Source: Megascapheus bottae
Taxonomy: Eukaryota; Chordata; Mammalia; Rodentia; Geomyidae
Direction of reading: 5' to 3'
Assembly: GCA_024803745.1 (NCBI GenBank)
Contig: JANJXV010000101.1
Span: 1,977,001 to 2,041,000, forward strand
DNA length: 64,000 nucleotides
Positions 1-10,254 of this stretch are shown here, piece by piece. A program made the translations under genes and the position numbers. The notes under the pieces are model-generated. The model was given only the letters and a program-made list of their open reading frames with translations, made no database searches and was not told the DNA's origin. How positions within the stretch are numbered: position 1 is the stretch's first letter; each line of letters begins with the position of its first letter.

Positions 1-5
1 CTTAC

Positions 6-113
6 CTCAATTTCCCAAATAAAGAGCAGAATGGTGCTGAAGGGCAAGAAGAGCAGACTTACTATGCAATGTGAGTACAGAGTAATGTAGGAAGAGACAA
101 AGTAAACACTTCA
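6..113 (-). CDS. Possible coding exon of a membrane protein, cut near the window edge
   Basis: Read on the minus strand, an open frame ends exactly at a splice donor (exon ...ATTGAG, intron gtaag) at positions 1-5. Translated toward the donor it ends in a hydrophobic stretch (LLFLPFSTILLFIWEIE) that could be part of a membrane helix. The exon start is not settled: AG acceptors in weak context lie near 65, 35 and 113. The frame has no stop from about 113 down to 6. The donor and hydrophobic peptide are seen; that it is a real exon is inference, and chance is quite possible at this length. No family is recognised and the neighbouring intron lies outside the window. Confidence 0.22.
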
Positions 114-528
114 GTTAACCTTTACAGAGATGAACTTTAGGTTTAAAAATAGGAAGAACTGAGGCAGAACACTAGGGGTATGTATAATTATTCAACTGTC
201 TCAGATAAAGTTGGGGATAGTATCTCAGGAACTACCAGGGAGGACCTGGGCTCAATAAAAAGTAATTTATATATGAATGTATGCTTTATTTTCTCCAGGG
301 GTTCACTCTCCTAGGAATTAATGTAAAAGAAATAGTAGTAAATTTCAACAAAATAAAGTTAGATTGAGTGATGTGTATCTCAGTGTATATAAAGAAGCAA
401 AGGAAGACAGCAAACTAAATGTCCAAAGACTAGGACAGATATAAAATGGCATCTGAAACACTAGTTTAAAATTTTATTCATTTATATGTTATTTTTCATT
501 TTTTGTTGAGTTTATTGAAGTTTTGTTT

Positions 529-712
529 TTGTTTTTGTCTTGCCAGTTCTAGAGCTTGAACTCAGGGCCTGAGCCCTGATCTTGGGCTTTCTCAAGGCTA
601 GCACTCTACCAATTGAGCTGCAGCACTACTTCCAGCTTTTTCTGTGTATGTCATACCAAGGCTTCATGCATACAAAGCAAGCACTCTATCACTAGGCCAT
701 GCTCCTGGCCCT
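529..712 (-). mobile_element. ID-like dimer SINE (IDL-Geo type)
   Basis: On the minus strand this reads as two ID-like units with tRNA-type box A/B remnants (tagtg..agagtgcttgc; gaattc-like box B), followed by a second ID-like unit with 'gtggctcaa-gtggtagagtgctagccttgag'-type sequence. It ends in a T-rich tract on the plus strand that corresponds to the SINE poly(A). At least two further copies share the same order (46183-46364 and 52237-52419). The family assignment is from memory. Confidence 0.8.
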
Positions 713-713
713 A

Positions 714-1644
714 ATTAGTTCTTTACATGTTGTGGTTACTAACTTTTGGTCTGGTAATTCACAGACGGTATCTACCTAGAAGAAAGGGGATGCTAAAAAC
801 ACAACAAACACAGGCCTAAAGGTCAGTAAGAGGGACAGTACAGTGGGAGAAGGGAAAGATCATTGTGGTATATAAAAACTGAGAGAAGAAAAAAGATATT
901 ATAAAGGGGTATCATGGAATTAGAGAGCTCTTATTCATACATAAATCCTTCCAAGGGTATCCTGTAACATCACTTCCCATCATCTTCAACATCCTTTCAG
1001 TCTCTGAAGGATACAGGTTTACAGAATGAAGCATGGGTGTCCACCAGGGAGATGTGGGAATTTTATTTCACCTCTGTGGACTTCAGCAAGCTGCTAGATA
1101 TTCCAGAGATGTAAATTCCACGTGCAAGCCACTTCATGCACTAAGCATGCATTCGTAGGCATTAATTAAGCTGCATTAAGTCAGTCAGCTCAAATAAGGC
1201 TGGACATTAACAAGGTGGACTGGATCATTTTCAGAAGTTGCTTTCTGCTCCCATTAGCAGACTGATTATACTCTAGCTCTCATTCAGGGGCATGTCACCA
1301 AACTGTCTACCAAAAGGTACATTACAAGAATGCAAAATTTTAAACACTGAATATCTGAGGAAAACAATAAGAATATTGAACACTGGAGTCACGCTTTTTT
1401 ACCTCTTCAGCAAAAGTAGTAATCAACACAAATGTTTACTGTTTGGAACTGCTGAACCTAAAATATGTATGTGGATGGAAATGCAATGTCCACAGGATCT
1501 GTTTGCAATGTACTAGCTATTACACTGCAAACAAAATTACTTCTTATTTAAAATGTATCCCACATGCTCAGAATCCATCCCGATCAACACACTGAAGTAT
1601 AACTTATGATCCAGAAATGAAATTATGTATCTGACTTGGTTACC
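714..1644. other. No recognisable feature
   Basis: AT-rich single-copy-looking DNA. The open frame at 1292-1516 (74 codons) has no splice-site context or recognisable motif and is judged to be chance. Confidence 0.6.
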
Positions 1645-1855
1645 TGGTGTATTGTATATATGTTTATTTGCTTATTTGAAATGGGGAAAGGAATGGAGAA
1701 AACAAGATGATTGGGAGGGGGTAGGAGAAGGGAAAGGGGGCAAAAACATGAGAAAGTGTATCAAGGTTGGAGAAGTAATGTCCCCACTACCTGACAAATA
1801 TAACTGTATCCCCTCTGTACCTTATCCAGACAATAAAATATAAAAAAAAAATCTT
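1645..1855 (+). mobile_element. Older LINE-1 3' end
   Basis: This copy has the same order of blocks as the younger L1 tails in the window (tttatttg..atttgaaat, a purine-rich aggaaagg/gggaggg tract, acatgagaaag, a CAATAAAA-type end and an A-run). It is clearly more diverged: the block before the poly(A) reads differently and the G-rich tract is eroded. It is a 5'-truncated insertion from an earlier subfamily. Confidence 0.6.
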
Positions 1856-2469
1856 TAAAGAATAAAAGAAGAAATTATGGACACACTCCAATTAAAAATA
1901 ACATTTCATAGAACATAACTCTTATTCATTATGCATCTACCAATGCTTCAGAAAAACACTGACAACTCTTCACAGAGAGCCTTGATCTACTTCACCAAAC
2001 AACACAATGTAGGTGAATTAAAGAGAAACTATAGGCAACCTTTTATGACTTATATAACAACTTCCTGGAATAACTTCAAAAGTTAACTGTACAAAAATAA
2101 AATGGTTAATGTTAAATACTAGCTCTAAGATTTAAAAGATTTTAAATTACTTAATATTTCTGATTCATATTTTTTCATTCATATATGTATTATTTGCCTT
2201 TTATATATATCAGACACTATTTCAGGCTCTGGGACTACAGAAATGAATAAAAGATACTACAATCTCTGCCTTTATATTGTTTTAATTTTATTCTTAATTA
2301 GAATAATATAGTAGCTATTGAAGATGAAGGCAAAAGATTCATTGCCTATGTAAGTATTCTGTCACAAAAATTAATAACTAAACTTCAAAGAAAAAGACAA
2401 CACATGTCTTCAAAACTTTACAAGAAGTGAAATACATGGTATTTCTTCCAGTAAACAATAGCAAGTTTT

Positions 2470-2690
2470 AGCCTGGAGCCATGGCTCGTGCCTGTAATCC
2501 CAGCTATTCAAGAGGCTGAAATCTGAGAATCCTGATTCAAAGTAAGCCCAAGCACAAAAGCCTGTGAGATTCTTATCTCCAATTAACCACCAGAAAACAG
2601 GAAGTGATGCTATAGCTCAAGTGGTAGAGTGCTTGCCTTGAGCTGAAGAGCTCAGGCCCAGAATTCAAGTCTCACGACTGACAAAAAAAG
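2470..2690 (+). mobile_element. B1-ID fusion SINE
   Basis: A 7SL/B1-like head (ggctcgtgcctgtaatcccagctattcaagaggctga) is followed by a linker (cttatctccaattaaccacc) and an ID-like tail (gctcaagtggtagagtgctt..). It ends in an A-rich tail at about 2681. It is a full-length-looking copy of the family seen at 46900, 18480, 51427 and, reversed, 63555. Confidence 0.82.
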
Positions 2691-2909
2691 AAGCAAAATT
2701 AGTAAGTATTAATAACTTAATAATTTAAAGATATATCCTGGCTTTTCATTAAAATTTCAAAAAATCAGATAAACTAGCATCTACAGTAAGGAAAAGGCAA
2801 ACACTAATGAGTTATTTAAAAAATACAAGAGAAAAAAATATTAATTAGTGCCAGTTAGGTCAAAGAAGTGACCAAAATTCAAATGCTATTAATATTCCAA
2901 CTGGACTTC

Positions 2910-3000
2910 TCTTTTCGTAGTATTAGGAATTGAACTCTGAGCCTCGTACTTGTTAGAGAAGCACTCTACCACTTCAGCCAAGTCTCCAGCTGCTTTTTAT
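2910..3000 (-). mobile_element. Diverged ID-like SINE fragment
   Basis: The reverse strand shows an ID-like tRNA-derived unit (agtggtagagtgcttct, then gttcaattcctaata). Sequence to the right (3000-3060) may be a further eroded B1-like part. It is strongly diverged and lacks clear ends. Confidence 0.5.
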
Positions 3001-3060
3001 GTTCACAGTTTTCCAGGTAGAGTTGCGTTGTGCCCAGTTAGATCTGAGCTGTGATTCTAC

Positions 3061-4748
3061 TTGTACATCCTCATGTCCTGGGCCACCAATCCCCATTTAG
3101 CCTGTGGGCTATGGAGAGGGAAAGCAACAGAAAACTATCTATTGGAGTTCCTATAAGTATCACTGTGGATGTCAATGATTTCAAGAAAATTCATCAAATA
3201 TGGACTTCAGAATTTTGTTTGAGAAAGTGGTCTCATAGTACCTTACATTCATATTCTTATTTCCAAAACAGAAAGCTATCCATTATGCCAACAATGATGT
3301 AAGAAACAACCCTGGTACTTTTCTCAAATGTCCTACAGGCTTAAGTCTTCTCTGTTTTGATGGCTACTTGCCGCAGGAATATGTGCTACATTATAAGATA
3401 AAAACAGAATCGGCCAGGCATCGGTTAGAATTTATTATTGTAATCAACATGATAAACACATTGTTGATAACAAGCACCATAAACAATCTGTTTTACACTT
3501 AATGTAACACTAAAAACATATTTAATTGCGTCACTATTATTCTAGGTGTTGAATTGTTTCCAATTTATTTTGTAGAGCCATGACAATGAAACTGAACTGC
3601 AATCACAGATGCAACTATGAATTTTTAATTTTTCATAAATCATAAGTAATATGTCCATAAATGCATAGCTGTCCTTGAGATGATGGATTTTTTTATTCTA
3701 GAAATATAGTGGAATCTGTTTAGAGTGCAAACTTAGCTAACTCAGCAGTCCTGTGCAGCTGAGTGACAATGGACATGTAGAAATTTTATTTTCTGTAGGA
3801 CAATTTTTTTGCAAATTATCAGATGCTTATTTTTTTCTCTTTTCATGGTATTCTGACAGCACACTCATTGAAAATGGTAAAGTAGTTGAGCTCCAACCAT
3901 TTAGCTTCAGGATCAATTTCTCAGAGGAAAGCTGAATTGGAATGAAAGAATACTGATACTGAATTTCTCACTATTAGCATATAAAAGCTAATTTCCATTC
4001 ATAATGACCAAGAATGTTTTCCTCCCCATTTCTGTAACTAGGGCAACAGCCATTTTGAACTGTAGTAGAGGGCATAATGGAAACAAAAAAAGTAGAAAAT
4101 TCTATTTAAGTAGAAGCTGCAGCATTTGAGTATAAACTGTATTTGCCTGGCTATCTATCTACATAAATATTCTCTGAAGGAGGAACAGAAACAGATCCCA
4201 CCACCAGCCATATACAAGGACGTTACAGAAGTCAATAGATGGAGCAAGCAAGGTGATACACTTTATAAAAAGAACCCATGGCTATATAACTGTCTGTTCC
4301 AATATATTTTCTTATCTCTGATTTTTATATGTGGGAGGAAGGCAAGGAGGAATCAAAGCTTGCAAGGAGAATTTTAGCTAGTTATTTTGCTAATTTAACG
4401 TTCAGCATCTGGTCCACCTGCTGCTGAGCACAACTACAAGCAATCCAACACTGACCATGAAATGCTTACTGAAAAATAATGAAGACTTGACTTTTGACTG
4501 AAATTCTTTGCAAGTGAATTAACAACATTCAGGCTTATTAAAACCAGTCAATAACTAACCACACTTTTGCTTTTGAACTATTTTAACAGATAGCTGCTTT
4601 ATGTGGTTTCATATATCTCCTAAGCTCACAAACATTTGCATTTTCTTTATGTCTTAAAAAATAACTGCTGTGGACTTTTCATTCTTATCCTCTTAAGCAC
4701 TGAAGTTTCCCATATGAAATTTTAGTCTGGACCTTTTCTGTTTTACAG
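3061..4748. other. Unique AT-rich DNA, no supported feature
   Basis: Several short open frames (60-83 codons) occur but none has paired splice sites or a recognised motif. Confidence 0.55.
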
Positions 4749-4887
4749 TGGTAAGAGAAGAATAAGTTACTAATTAACTCTAAAGTAGAGGCATATATAA
4801 TTTTCAACATATTCTTTGGAAATTCAAATTGACTGAGGAAAACACTACACTTATTTCTTGGGCTGAAAAATGTGAGACTTTGCCAAG
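4749..4887 (+). other. Candidate non-coding (UTR-type) exon
   Basis: A strong acceptor with a long pyrimidine tract (ccttttctgttttacag) and a strong donor (CCAAG then gtaagtg) enclose 139 nt. All three frames contain stops, so if spliced it would be a 5'UTR or lncRNA exon. It lies about 14 kb upstream of the first candidate coding exon on the same strand, so it could belong to that transcript. Splice motifs are seen; use is inferred. Confidence 0.25.
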
Positions 4888-5529
4888 GTAAGTGCTTGCT
4901 TATACATGAAAAATTTAAGTTAGAAAAATTTGATGCAATGACGGGTCGTCTTCCAATAGCAACATGACTTTTTATTATTTTTCTGGAGGTACTGTAGGAT
5001 AAAGTTTTCTAATATTCCCTGCAATATGCACACAATCCTAAATCTAGGAGTCCTTGAAGAATGCCATAGTTCTATATGGCACATCATACCCATATGGAAT
5101 TTATGCCAATTAGTAGATATTTTCTTTTCCTTTGTCTACCAAAATCCACTTCTAGAAATACTGGAAAGAAGTTTTTCCTCTCATTCAGAGGCTTCCTTTT
5201 AATCAAAGACAATAACTTCTATATGAAAGGAAGAATAAGGTTTGGCCTATGAGAAGAAATATAAAGGCTTGTATTGGGGAGAAGTGCCAAAGTAATTACA
5301 ATATTCATAAAACTTCTCAAAACATTGGTGACAGGTCCAAAACTAATTACCGATTGAAGAAGCAAACTAGACTATATACAAACTAGTTTGATAGTTCTAT
5401 GGGCAATCAATAACACTGCAACCAATGTGGCCTGAAGTCTTCAAAGACAGAGCCTATTCTCATGGTCCCTAAATAAACACAAAAGTCTGTTTTAGTAGAT
5501 TAACTGCATTAAAGATTCTAAATTCCAAA

Positions 5530-6010
5530 TAGCGGTTATATCACATCCATGGTGTTTCCCCAGAACTGTGTAGTCCTCTCCCATTCGGACTGTAGGCTTG
5601 ACCATGTGACTTGCTCTAGCAAATAAGATACTGGTCTATGTATCCCAAGTACAGGTTTTTTAAAGTATGCATATTTTTGCTTTCTTTCTTTTGTTAATGA
5701 GCTGACTCATTCCTAGATCCTTACTATGACCAAAATAAAGTGAGCTAATCTTGTATGAGTGAGGGATATGAAAGAGATGGAGTGAAGCTGAGTTGTCCAA
5801 GCTAATATCATTCTAGTCTAGGCTCCTTTGTTAAACTGTCAACTGACAACAGATATGTAAGCTAGCCCAACTTGGATTACCTTCATCCTACACTGTTATA
5901 TAACCACTGAGATAACACATAGACTCATGATAATAATGTGAATATTCTAAATCTCTTCATTTCATGATTATTTGTTACACAGTATTTTAACAGCAACAAG
6001 TAATAGGATT
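5530..6010 (+). mobile_element. MLT1-like (MaLR) LTR fragment
   Basis: It carries the block 'tgtaggcttgaccatgtgac' and, near the right end, 'aaccactgagat', then 'ttatttgttacacagtat' and 'aacagcaacaagtaata'. This is the usual order of the 3' half of mammalian MLT1-type LTRs. The middle is diverged and there is no internal retroviral coding sequence. The family call is from memory. Confidence 0.55.
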
Positions 6011-6528
6011 GCATTTGGTTACATTCTGAAAACTTTGTTAGATTCTTACGAAAAACACTTTTTTTGACTGAATAGGCTGAGTAACTGAACACAATAATCT
6101 TACCCGTTCTTTTCTCCCCTCAGTACTTGTAAAGGAAATGCTTTATAGCTTTGATAATTTCTCTATAATTATGACTGCTTGCATTTAGGTATGATATACA
6201 TATTAATCAAACTTACTTACGGCCCTTATTCAACTTCCATGTCAACATTTTAAACTGTTACTTAAAAGTAGTCTTTAGACCAGAAAAGAAACAGCATCCT
6301 AAAAAATTAATGTTTCATTTGGAAAGTAAACTATCCTTAAGTGATGGGTAAACAATTTAAAAGGCAAATCCTACTCCAGCATATGAAACAGCTTACTCAG
6401 GCAGTCTTTGGCTACTAAATTTCTCTTTACATATTTTCAGTAATAGCTAGGTGGAAAATGAGAATCAGTCAATCTAATTATTTATTGTGTTAGAACTCAA
6501 AGATCATTCTATAGGTATCCTTCATTTC
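6011..6528. other. Unique DNA between LTR and L1 cluster
   Basis: Nothing recognised; AT-rich. Confidence 0.55.
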
Positions 6529-7095
6529 TTTTTTTTCATATATTTTTATTGTAATTAATAGAAGGGTTACATGATATTTGCCTGATAGATGGTGCATTAA
6601 TTCCCATACATTGATACCCTTTCATATGTCTTGGTATCCATTACCCTCCCCCTCACCCCCACCTCTCATCTTGTTTTCCCCCGTTCCCTAATCAATTTCA
6701 AATAACCAAATACAAATATATCCGATATATCAGGTAACAAAGTGAGATACTGTAACAATATGAGATAACCAAGGGACAGCAAAGGAGATGAGAGATAACA
6801 TAGTACCATAAGAACAGCAATCATTCATTATATGGCTTATGTTTCTATATCCTAGAGATCCTTTCATTTAGCGTCCTACTATATGGCCTTTTGTATCAAG
6901 GTTTTGCTCTATTCCAAATCTCTGCTAGTAGAGCCCAAGGTTTCTACTGCTTATGATAAATAAGGGAAACCATTGAGCCTAAGTTCCTTTGAGTCTGGCT
7001 TACTTCACTTAATATGATCTTTTCTAAGTCTTTCCATTTCCTAACAAATGGGGCAATGTCATTCTTTCTGACAGCAGCATAGAATTCCATTGTGT
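6529..7095 (-). mobile_element. LINE-1 3' end, inverted copy
   Basis: It begins at a T-run (the reversed poly(A)) and reads on the minus strand as the common L1 tail of this genome: end of ORF2-like sequence, G-rich purine tract, 'accaagacat', 'atgcaccat', 'attacaataaaaa'. It stops at the block 'agaattccattgtgt' and joins directly to a forward L1 tail. Confidence 0.88.
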
Positions 7096-7170
7096 GCACC
7101 TGCTATCTGGCAAATATCATGTAATCCTTTTACTAATTACAATACAAAAAATTTTTTAAAAAAGTTTAAA
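7096..7170 (+). mobile_element. Short LINE-1 tail remnant
   Basis: The last ~75 nt of the L1 3' end (gcacctgctatctggcaaat ... attacaat + A-rich) abut the inverted copy on the left and another L1 on the right. It is too short to be an independent element with certainty; it may be the stump left by a rearrangement. Confidence 0.75.
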
Positions 7171-7171
7171 A

Positions 7172-8152
7172 AAATGGCCTATAGACACATGAAGAAATGC
7201 TCAACATCTCTGGTCATAAAAGAAATGCAAATCAAAACAACTCTAAGATTCCACCTCACTCCAGTTAGAATGGCCAGGATCAGGAAAACGAATAACAACA
7301 GATGCTGGAGGGGATGTGGCCAGGAGGGATCACTACTACACTGTTGGTGGGAGTGCAAATTCGTTCAACCACTATGGAAAGCAGTGTGGCAGTGCCTCAA
7401 AAGGCTAAACATAGAACTCCCCTATGACCCAGCCATTCCACTACTTGGCATTTATCCAACCAACCAGAAACAAGGACATACTAAACCCACTAGCACAACA
7501 ATGTTCATTGCAGAACTATTCACCATAGCATAGATATGGAACCAACCTAGATGTCCCTCAGTGGATGAGTGGATCAACAAGTTGTGGTATGGAATTCTAT
7601 GCTGCTGTCAGAAAAACGACATCGCCCCATTTGTTAGGAAATGGAAAGACTTAGAAAACATCATAGTAAGTTAAGTAAGCCAGACTCAAAGGAACTTAGG
7701 CTCAATGGTTTCCCTCATTCGTCATAATCAGTGGAAACCTTGGGCTCTACCAGCAAAGACCTGCAATAGAGCAAAATCTTGATACATAAGGCCATATAGT
7801 ATGAAGCTAAATGAAATGAACTCCAGGATATTGAAACAAAAGCCATGTAACGAATGATTGTTGTCCTTAATGTACTATGTTGTCTCTCATCTCCTTTGCT
7901 GTCCCTTGGTTATCTCATATTGTTATAGTATCTCACTTTGTTATCTGATATATTGAATTTATTTCTACTTGGTTATTTGAAATTTGATAGGGAAGGGGGG
8001 AAAACCAAGACGGGTGGGGGGACGGGGGGGAGGATAATGAGTACCAAGACATGTGAAAGGGTATCAATGTATGTGAATTAATGCACCTTCTATCTGGCAA
8101 ATATCATGTAACCCTTTTACTAATTATAATAAAAAATTTAAAAAAATAAAGA
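7172..8152 (+). mobile_element. 5'-truncated LINE-1 with ORF2 C-terminus
   Basis: The forward frame from about 7174 to 7530 encodes the C-terminal end of L1 ORF2p, including [20 protein letters not shown], the CWRGC..CWWEC cysteine motif and [13 protein letters not shown], a part every mammalian L1 shares. A TAG at 7531 ends the frame early; the sister copy at 13.6 kb reads through at the same point. After the ORF remnant come the 3'UTR, a G-rich tract (7988-8032) and an A-rich end. ORF2p's reverse-transcriptase and endonuclease parts are absent, so the copy is dead. Confidence 0.92.
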
Positions 8153-8464
8153 ATGAATTCTTGTTCTACCTACATCATGACTCTCTTGGCATCTTCAAAA
8201 GCAAATGCCCTAACAAACTGGTCAGAAGCACATGAGCCAAAGAGCAAGGAGGGAAAAAAATCACCTTTACAGCAGATCCAATGTTTTTAAGCAGCCTTTG
8301 TACCAAGTGTTGTTGTGAAGGAACCCTCGCTCTCTGAAACAGCTAATGAAAATTTAAAACGGTATAACCACGTCAGAAAACGTGTTTGCTGTTTCTCCAA
8401 ACCTTAAACACCCACCTACTGTATGATTAAGGTATTCATGCCTCGCAATGCATTCCAGAAAGAA

Positions 8465-8565
8465 AGAAAAAAAAACAGCATATACTGCTACAAAGACTTG
8501 TGCACACATGTTCACAGCAGCTTTATGTGTGGGGAAACATAAAAATAAAACAGTAATAGCCAACG
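8465..8565 (+). mobile_element. Old L1 ORF2 3' fragment
   Basis: The stretch 'cacatgttcacagcagcttt' and following sequence match the conserved L1 'ttcatagcagc..' region near the ORF2 3' end, strongly diverged. It explains a minus-strand open frame here (8354-8575). Confidence 0.4.
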
Positions 8566-8831
8566 GAAGCTCCACATTTGTGCACCAGTCTTGAGCACGG
8601 ACACTCAGGCTGCCGGCCCAAGTGCAAGGGCCAGGAAGGCACCGAGCGGCTGAGCTGTGGTTATAACTCTTCCTTATCTGACAGCTAATGAAATGTAAAC
8701 AAAAGCCGTCTCACCGTGACTCCCGCAAGACACAGACTCAACAATCTTCACGGCAAAAACCAAAAAATGAAAAATCCCACTGGAAGGCTTCACACATCGC
8801 ACGCTTCAGGCCTGGGAAATGAGCCCAGGGC

Positions 8832-8955
8832 CAACTTCGCGCATGCGCAGATCCTCCCGCCTGAGAGACACGCGCAAGGCGCAACTTCGCGCAGGTGCAG
8901 ATCCTCCAGCCTGAGCTGCACAAGGCACAACTTCGCGCATGCACAGATCCTCCCA
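8832..8955 (+). repeat. Tandem repeat with NRF-1-like cores
   Basis: Two full units (8832-8881, 50 nt; 8882-8927, 46 nt) and a partial third (8928-8955) each start with 'caacttcgcgca' and continue 'cagatcctcc'. Unit 1 has a perfect CGCGCATGCGCA core, unit 2 a degraded one (gcgcaggtgca), unit 3 a one-base variant (gcgcatgcaca). Repeated factor-binding cores of this type are usual in L1 promoter monomers and in some CpG-island promoters. Confidence 0.85.
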
Positions 8956-9221
8956 AAACCTACCAGCCCAGTCAAGGCCCCTCGTTCCTCTCAGACCATG
9001 AGGCCCCAGCCCCATGCAGGCCCCGTGCAGCCCCCGTGTCGCCCCAACTGGGGTCTCTACTCCCTGGTTCATTCACCTGCAAGCCCCGGCACAGATACCT
9101 GAAAGACCTGGTCTCTTTCTTCCTCAGGGTCAGGGGTGTTAGGGGTGGGGAAGAGGACGCCCTTGTCCTTCCTGGGGTTCTTTCTACTTTGAGCGGCTAA
9201 ACGCGGCCCCTGGTCACTTAC

Positions 9222-9440
9222 CGGGCTCCTCAGCTCTGGGAGACACGTTTGAGGCAATGGCGGGTGTTGAGCTTCGCGTGTTTGTGGGGAGAACGGCATC
9301 AGGGCCACCTGCTCGCGGCTGCCATTGTGGGCCATGAGCTGGGAGCGTGGCCTTGGCAAACACGCATGCTCACTGAGCACCGAGGGTCGTGGCCCAGGGA
9401 AGAGCACGCATGCTCAGTGAGCACGAGGGCCAAGGCCCAG
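9222..9440 (-). CDS. Candidate minus-strand first exon in the CpG-rich segment
   Basis: On the minus strand an ATG at 9335-9333 opens 38 codons (MAHNGSREQVALMPFSP...) that run to a textbook donor (gagcccg then gtaagtg at 9221). The upstream end is arbitrary; a start site would lie around 9350-9450 in the CpG-rich DNA. The donor and frame are seen. That it is a first coding exon is inference; no downstream partner exon was identified between 1 and 9 kb, and GC-rich DNA gives open frames easily. Confidence 0.2.
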
Positions 9441-9457
9441 TGAAGAGCACGCATGCA
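9361..9457 (+). repeat. 43-44-nt tandem repeat
   Basis: Unit 1 (9361-9404) and unit 2 (9405-9447) share 'cacgcatgctca.tgagcac' and 'ggcccag.gaagag'; a third unit starts at 9448 and breaks off after 'cacgcatgca'. The array ends just before the putative L1 5'UTR start. Confidence 0.85.
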
Positions 9458-10070
9458 GAGAGGGAAGGAAGATGGCCCCGAGACAATAGGGACGCTGCCT
9501 AGCTCTCTCTCACAAAAAGAGAGAACTAAGGAGTCCCACGAGCCAATTATCTTAAGAAATCCACAACAACAAACTCAAAAGGCAACGGAGAAGGACTCAA
9601 AGTGGAAAAGAAATCCAGATAAAGCTCACATCCAACTTTCTCAAAGAATTCGGAACGCGAGGACCCCTCCCCCACCTCCATCCGCCAGTTCCAAGCCACA
9701 GAAAGCGCCGGCGGGCTGGGGGGAAAAGCGGTAGCACGCCGGGAAAAGAGGCTGCGGGCGGAGGGGGCCAGCCTGGGAGCCCGAATGCTGCAGAAACCAA
9801 CATACAACCGGGCCAGCGAACGGCGGAAGCAGCAGAACCCAGACGCGGAACCAGAACAGCAAGCAGCGGAACCCAGACTCGGAACACAGGCGACAGCGGA
9901 GACCCGAGGGGAGTGAGAGACTCCCCACCACCGTGCAGCACCCGCAGAGGGATGCAGAGGCGTGAGTAATACAGCGCGTCCCCAAACACAAAGGGAAAGC
10001 AGAGCGGTGCCAAGCAATAGAACTTAACTCAGACCCCTCCACCCCGCCCACACAGGCCTAAAGGCAAAAA
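9458..10070 (+). mobile_element. Probable LINE-1 5'UTR fragment
   Basis: The plus strand is GC-rich but markedly T-poor, as is usual for the sense strand of mammalian L1 5'UTRs. An 'aagatggcc' YY1-type site lies at about 9468, close to the inferred 5' end, as in primate L1. No ORF1 follows; the sequence changes to ordinary AT-rich DNA after about 10070. It would be a 5' piece cut off by 3' loss or recombination. The alternative is a host CpG island. The L1 call rests on composition and motif position, not alignment. Confidence 0.5.
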
Positions 10071-10254
10071 GAATACAAGGACGAATCCTAAAGTTGGCTG
10101 TGCCTCCACTACCAGATTTTTGTAGACTCCAACTTACAGGCCAGAAGTTGAGAATTAATGGCCCAGTAGATCAAATTAGTCCCATTCCATGTTGTTTAAG
10201 CAGCATAGTATTTCTACACATTTGAGCCATCATTTAACAAAACAGAAGACCTAT

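Larger units (their letters stand above)
8590..10060. promoter_or_regulatory. CpG-rich segment with promoter-like motifs
   Basis: This is the only stretch with dense CG dinucleotides; the rest of the window is CpG-poor. It holds a perfect NRF-1-type palindrome (CGCGCATGCGCA at 8838-8849), two short tandem repeats (8832-8955, 9361-9457), a strong minus-strand splice donor at 9222/9221, and a T-poor plus strand from about 9455. The left half could be a host promoter or the monomer region of an L1 promoter; the right half looks L1-like. Promoter activity is inferred. Overlapping open frames of 60-156 codons on both strands come from high GC and are not credible genes by themselves. Confidence 0.55.

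Noticed and set aside
7090..7533. 147-codon frame as a host gene
   Set aside because: Its C-terminal part is L1 ORF2p; its first residues come from a separate L1 tail stump fused by chance.
8716..9200. Frames of 101-128 codons in the CpG-rich segment
   Set aside because: They run through the tandem repeat and show repeated peptide; composition-driven.
9547..10051. Three overlapping minus-strand frames of 136-156 codons
   Set aside because: All frames are open together because the segment is GC-rich and T-poor; this fits an L1 5'UTR, not a protein.
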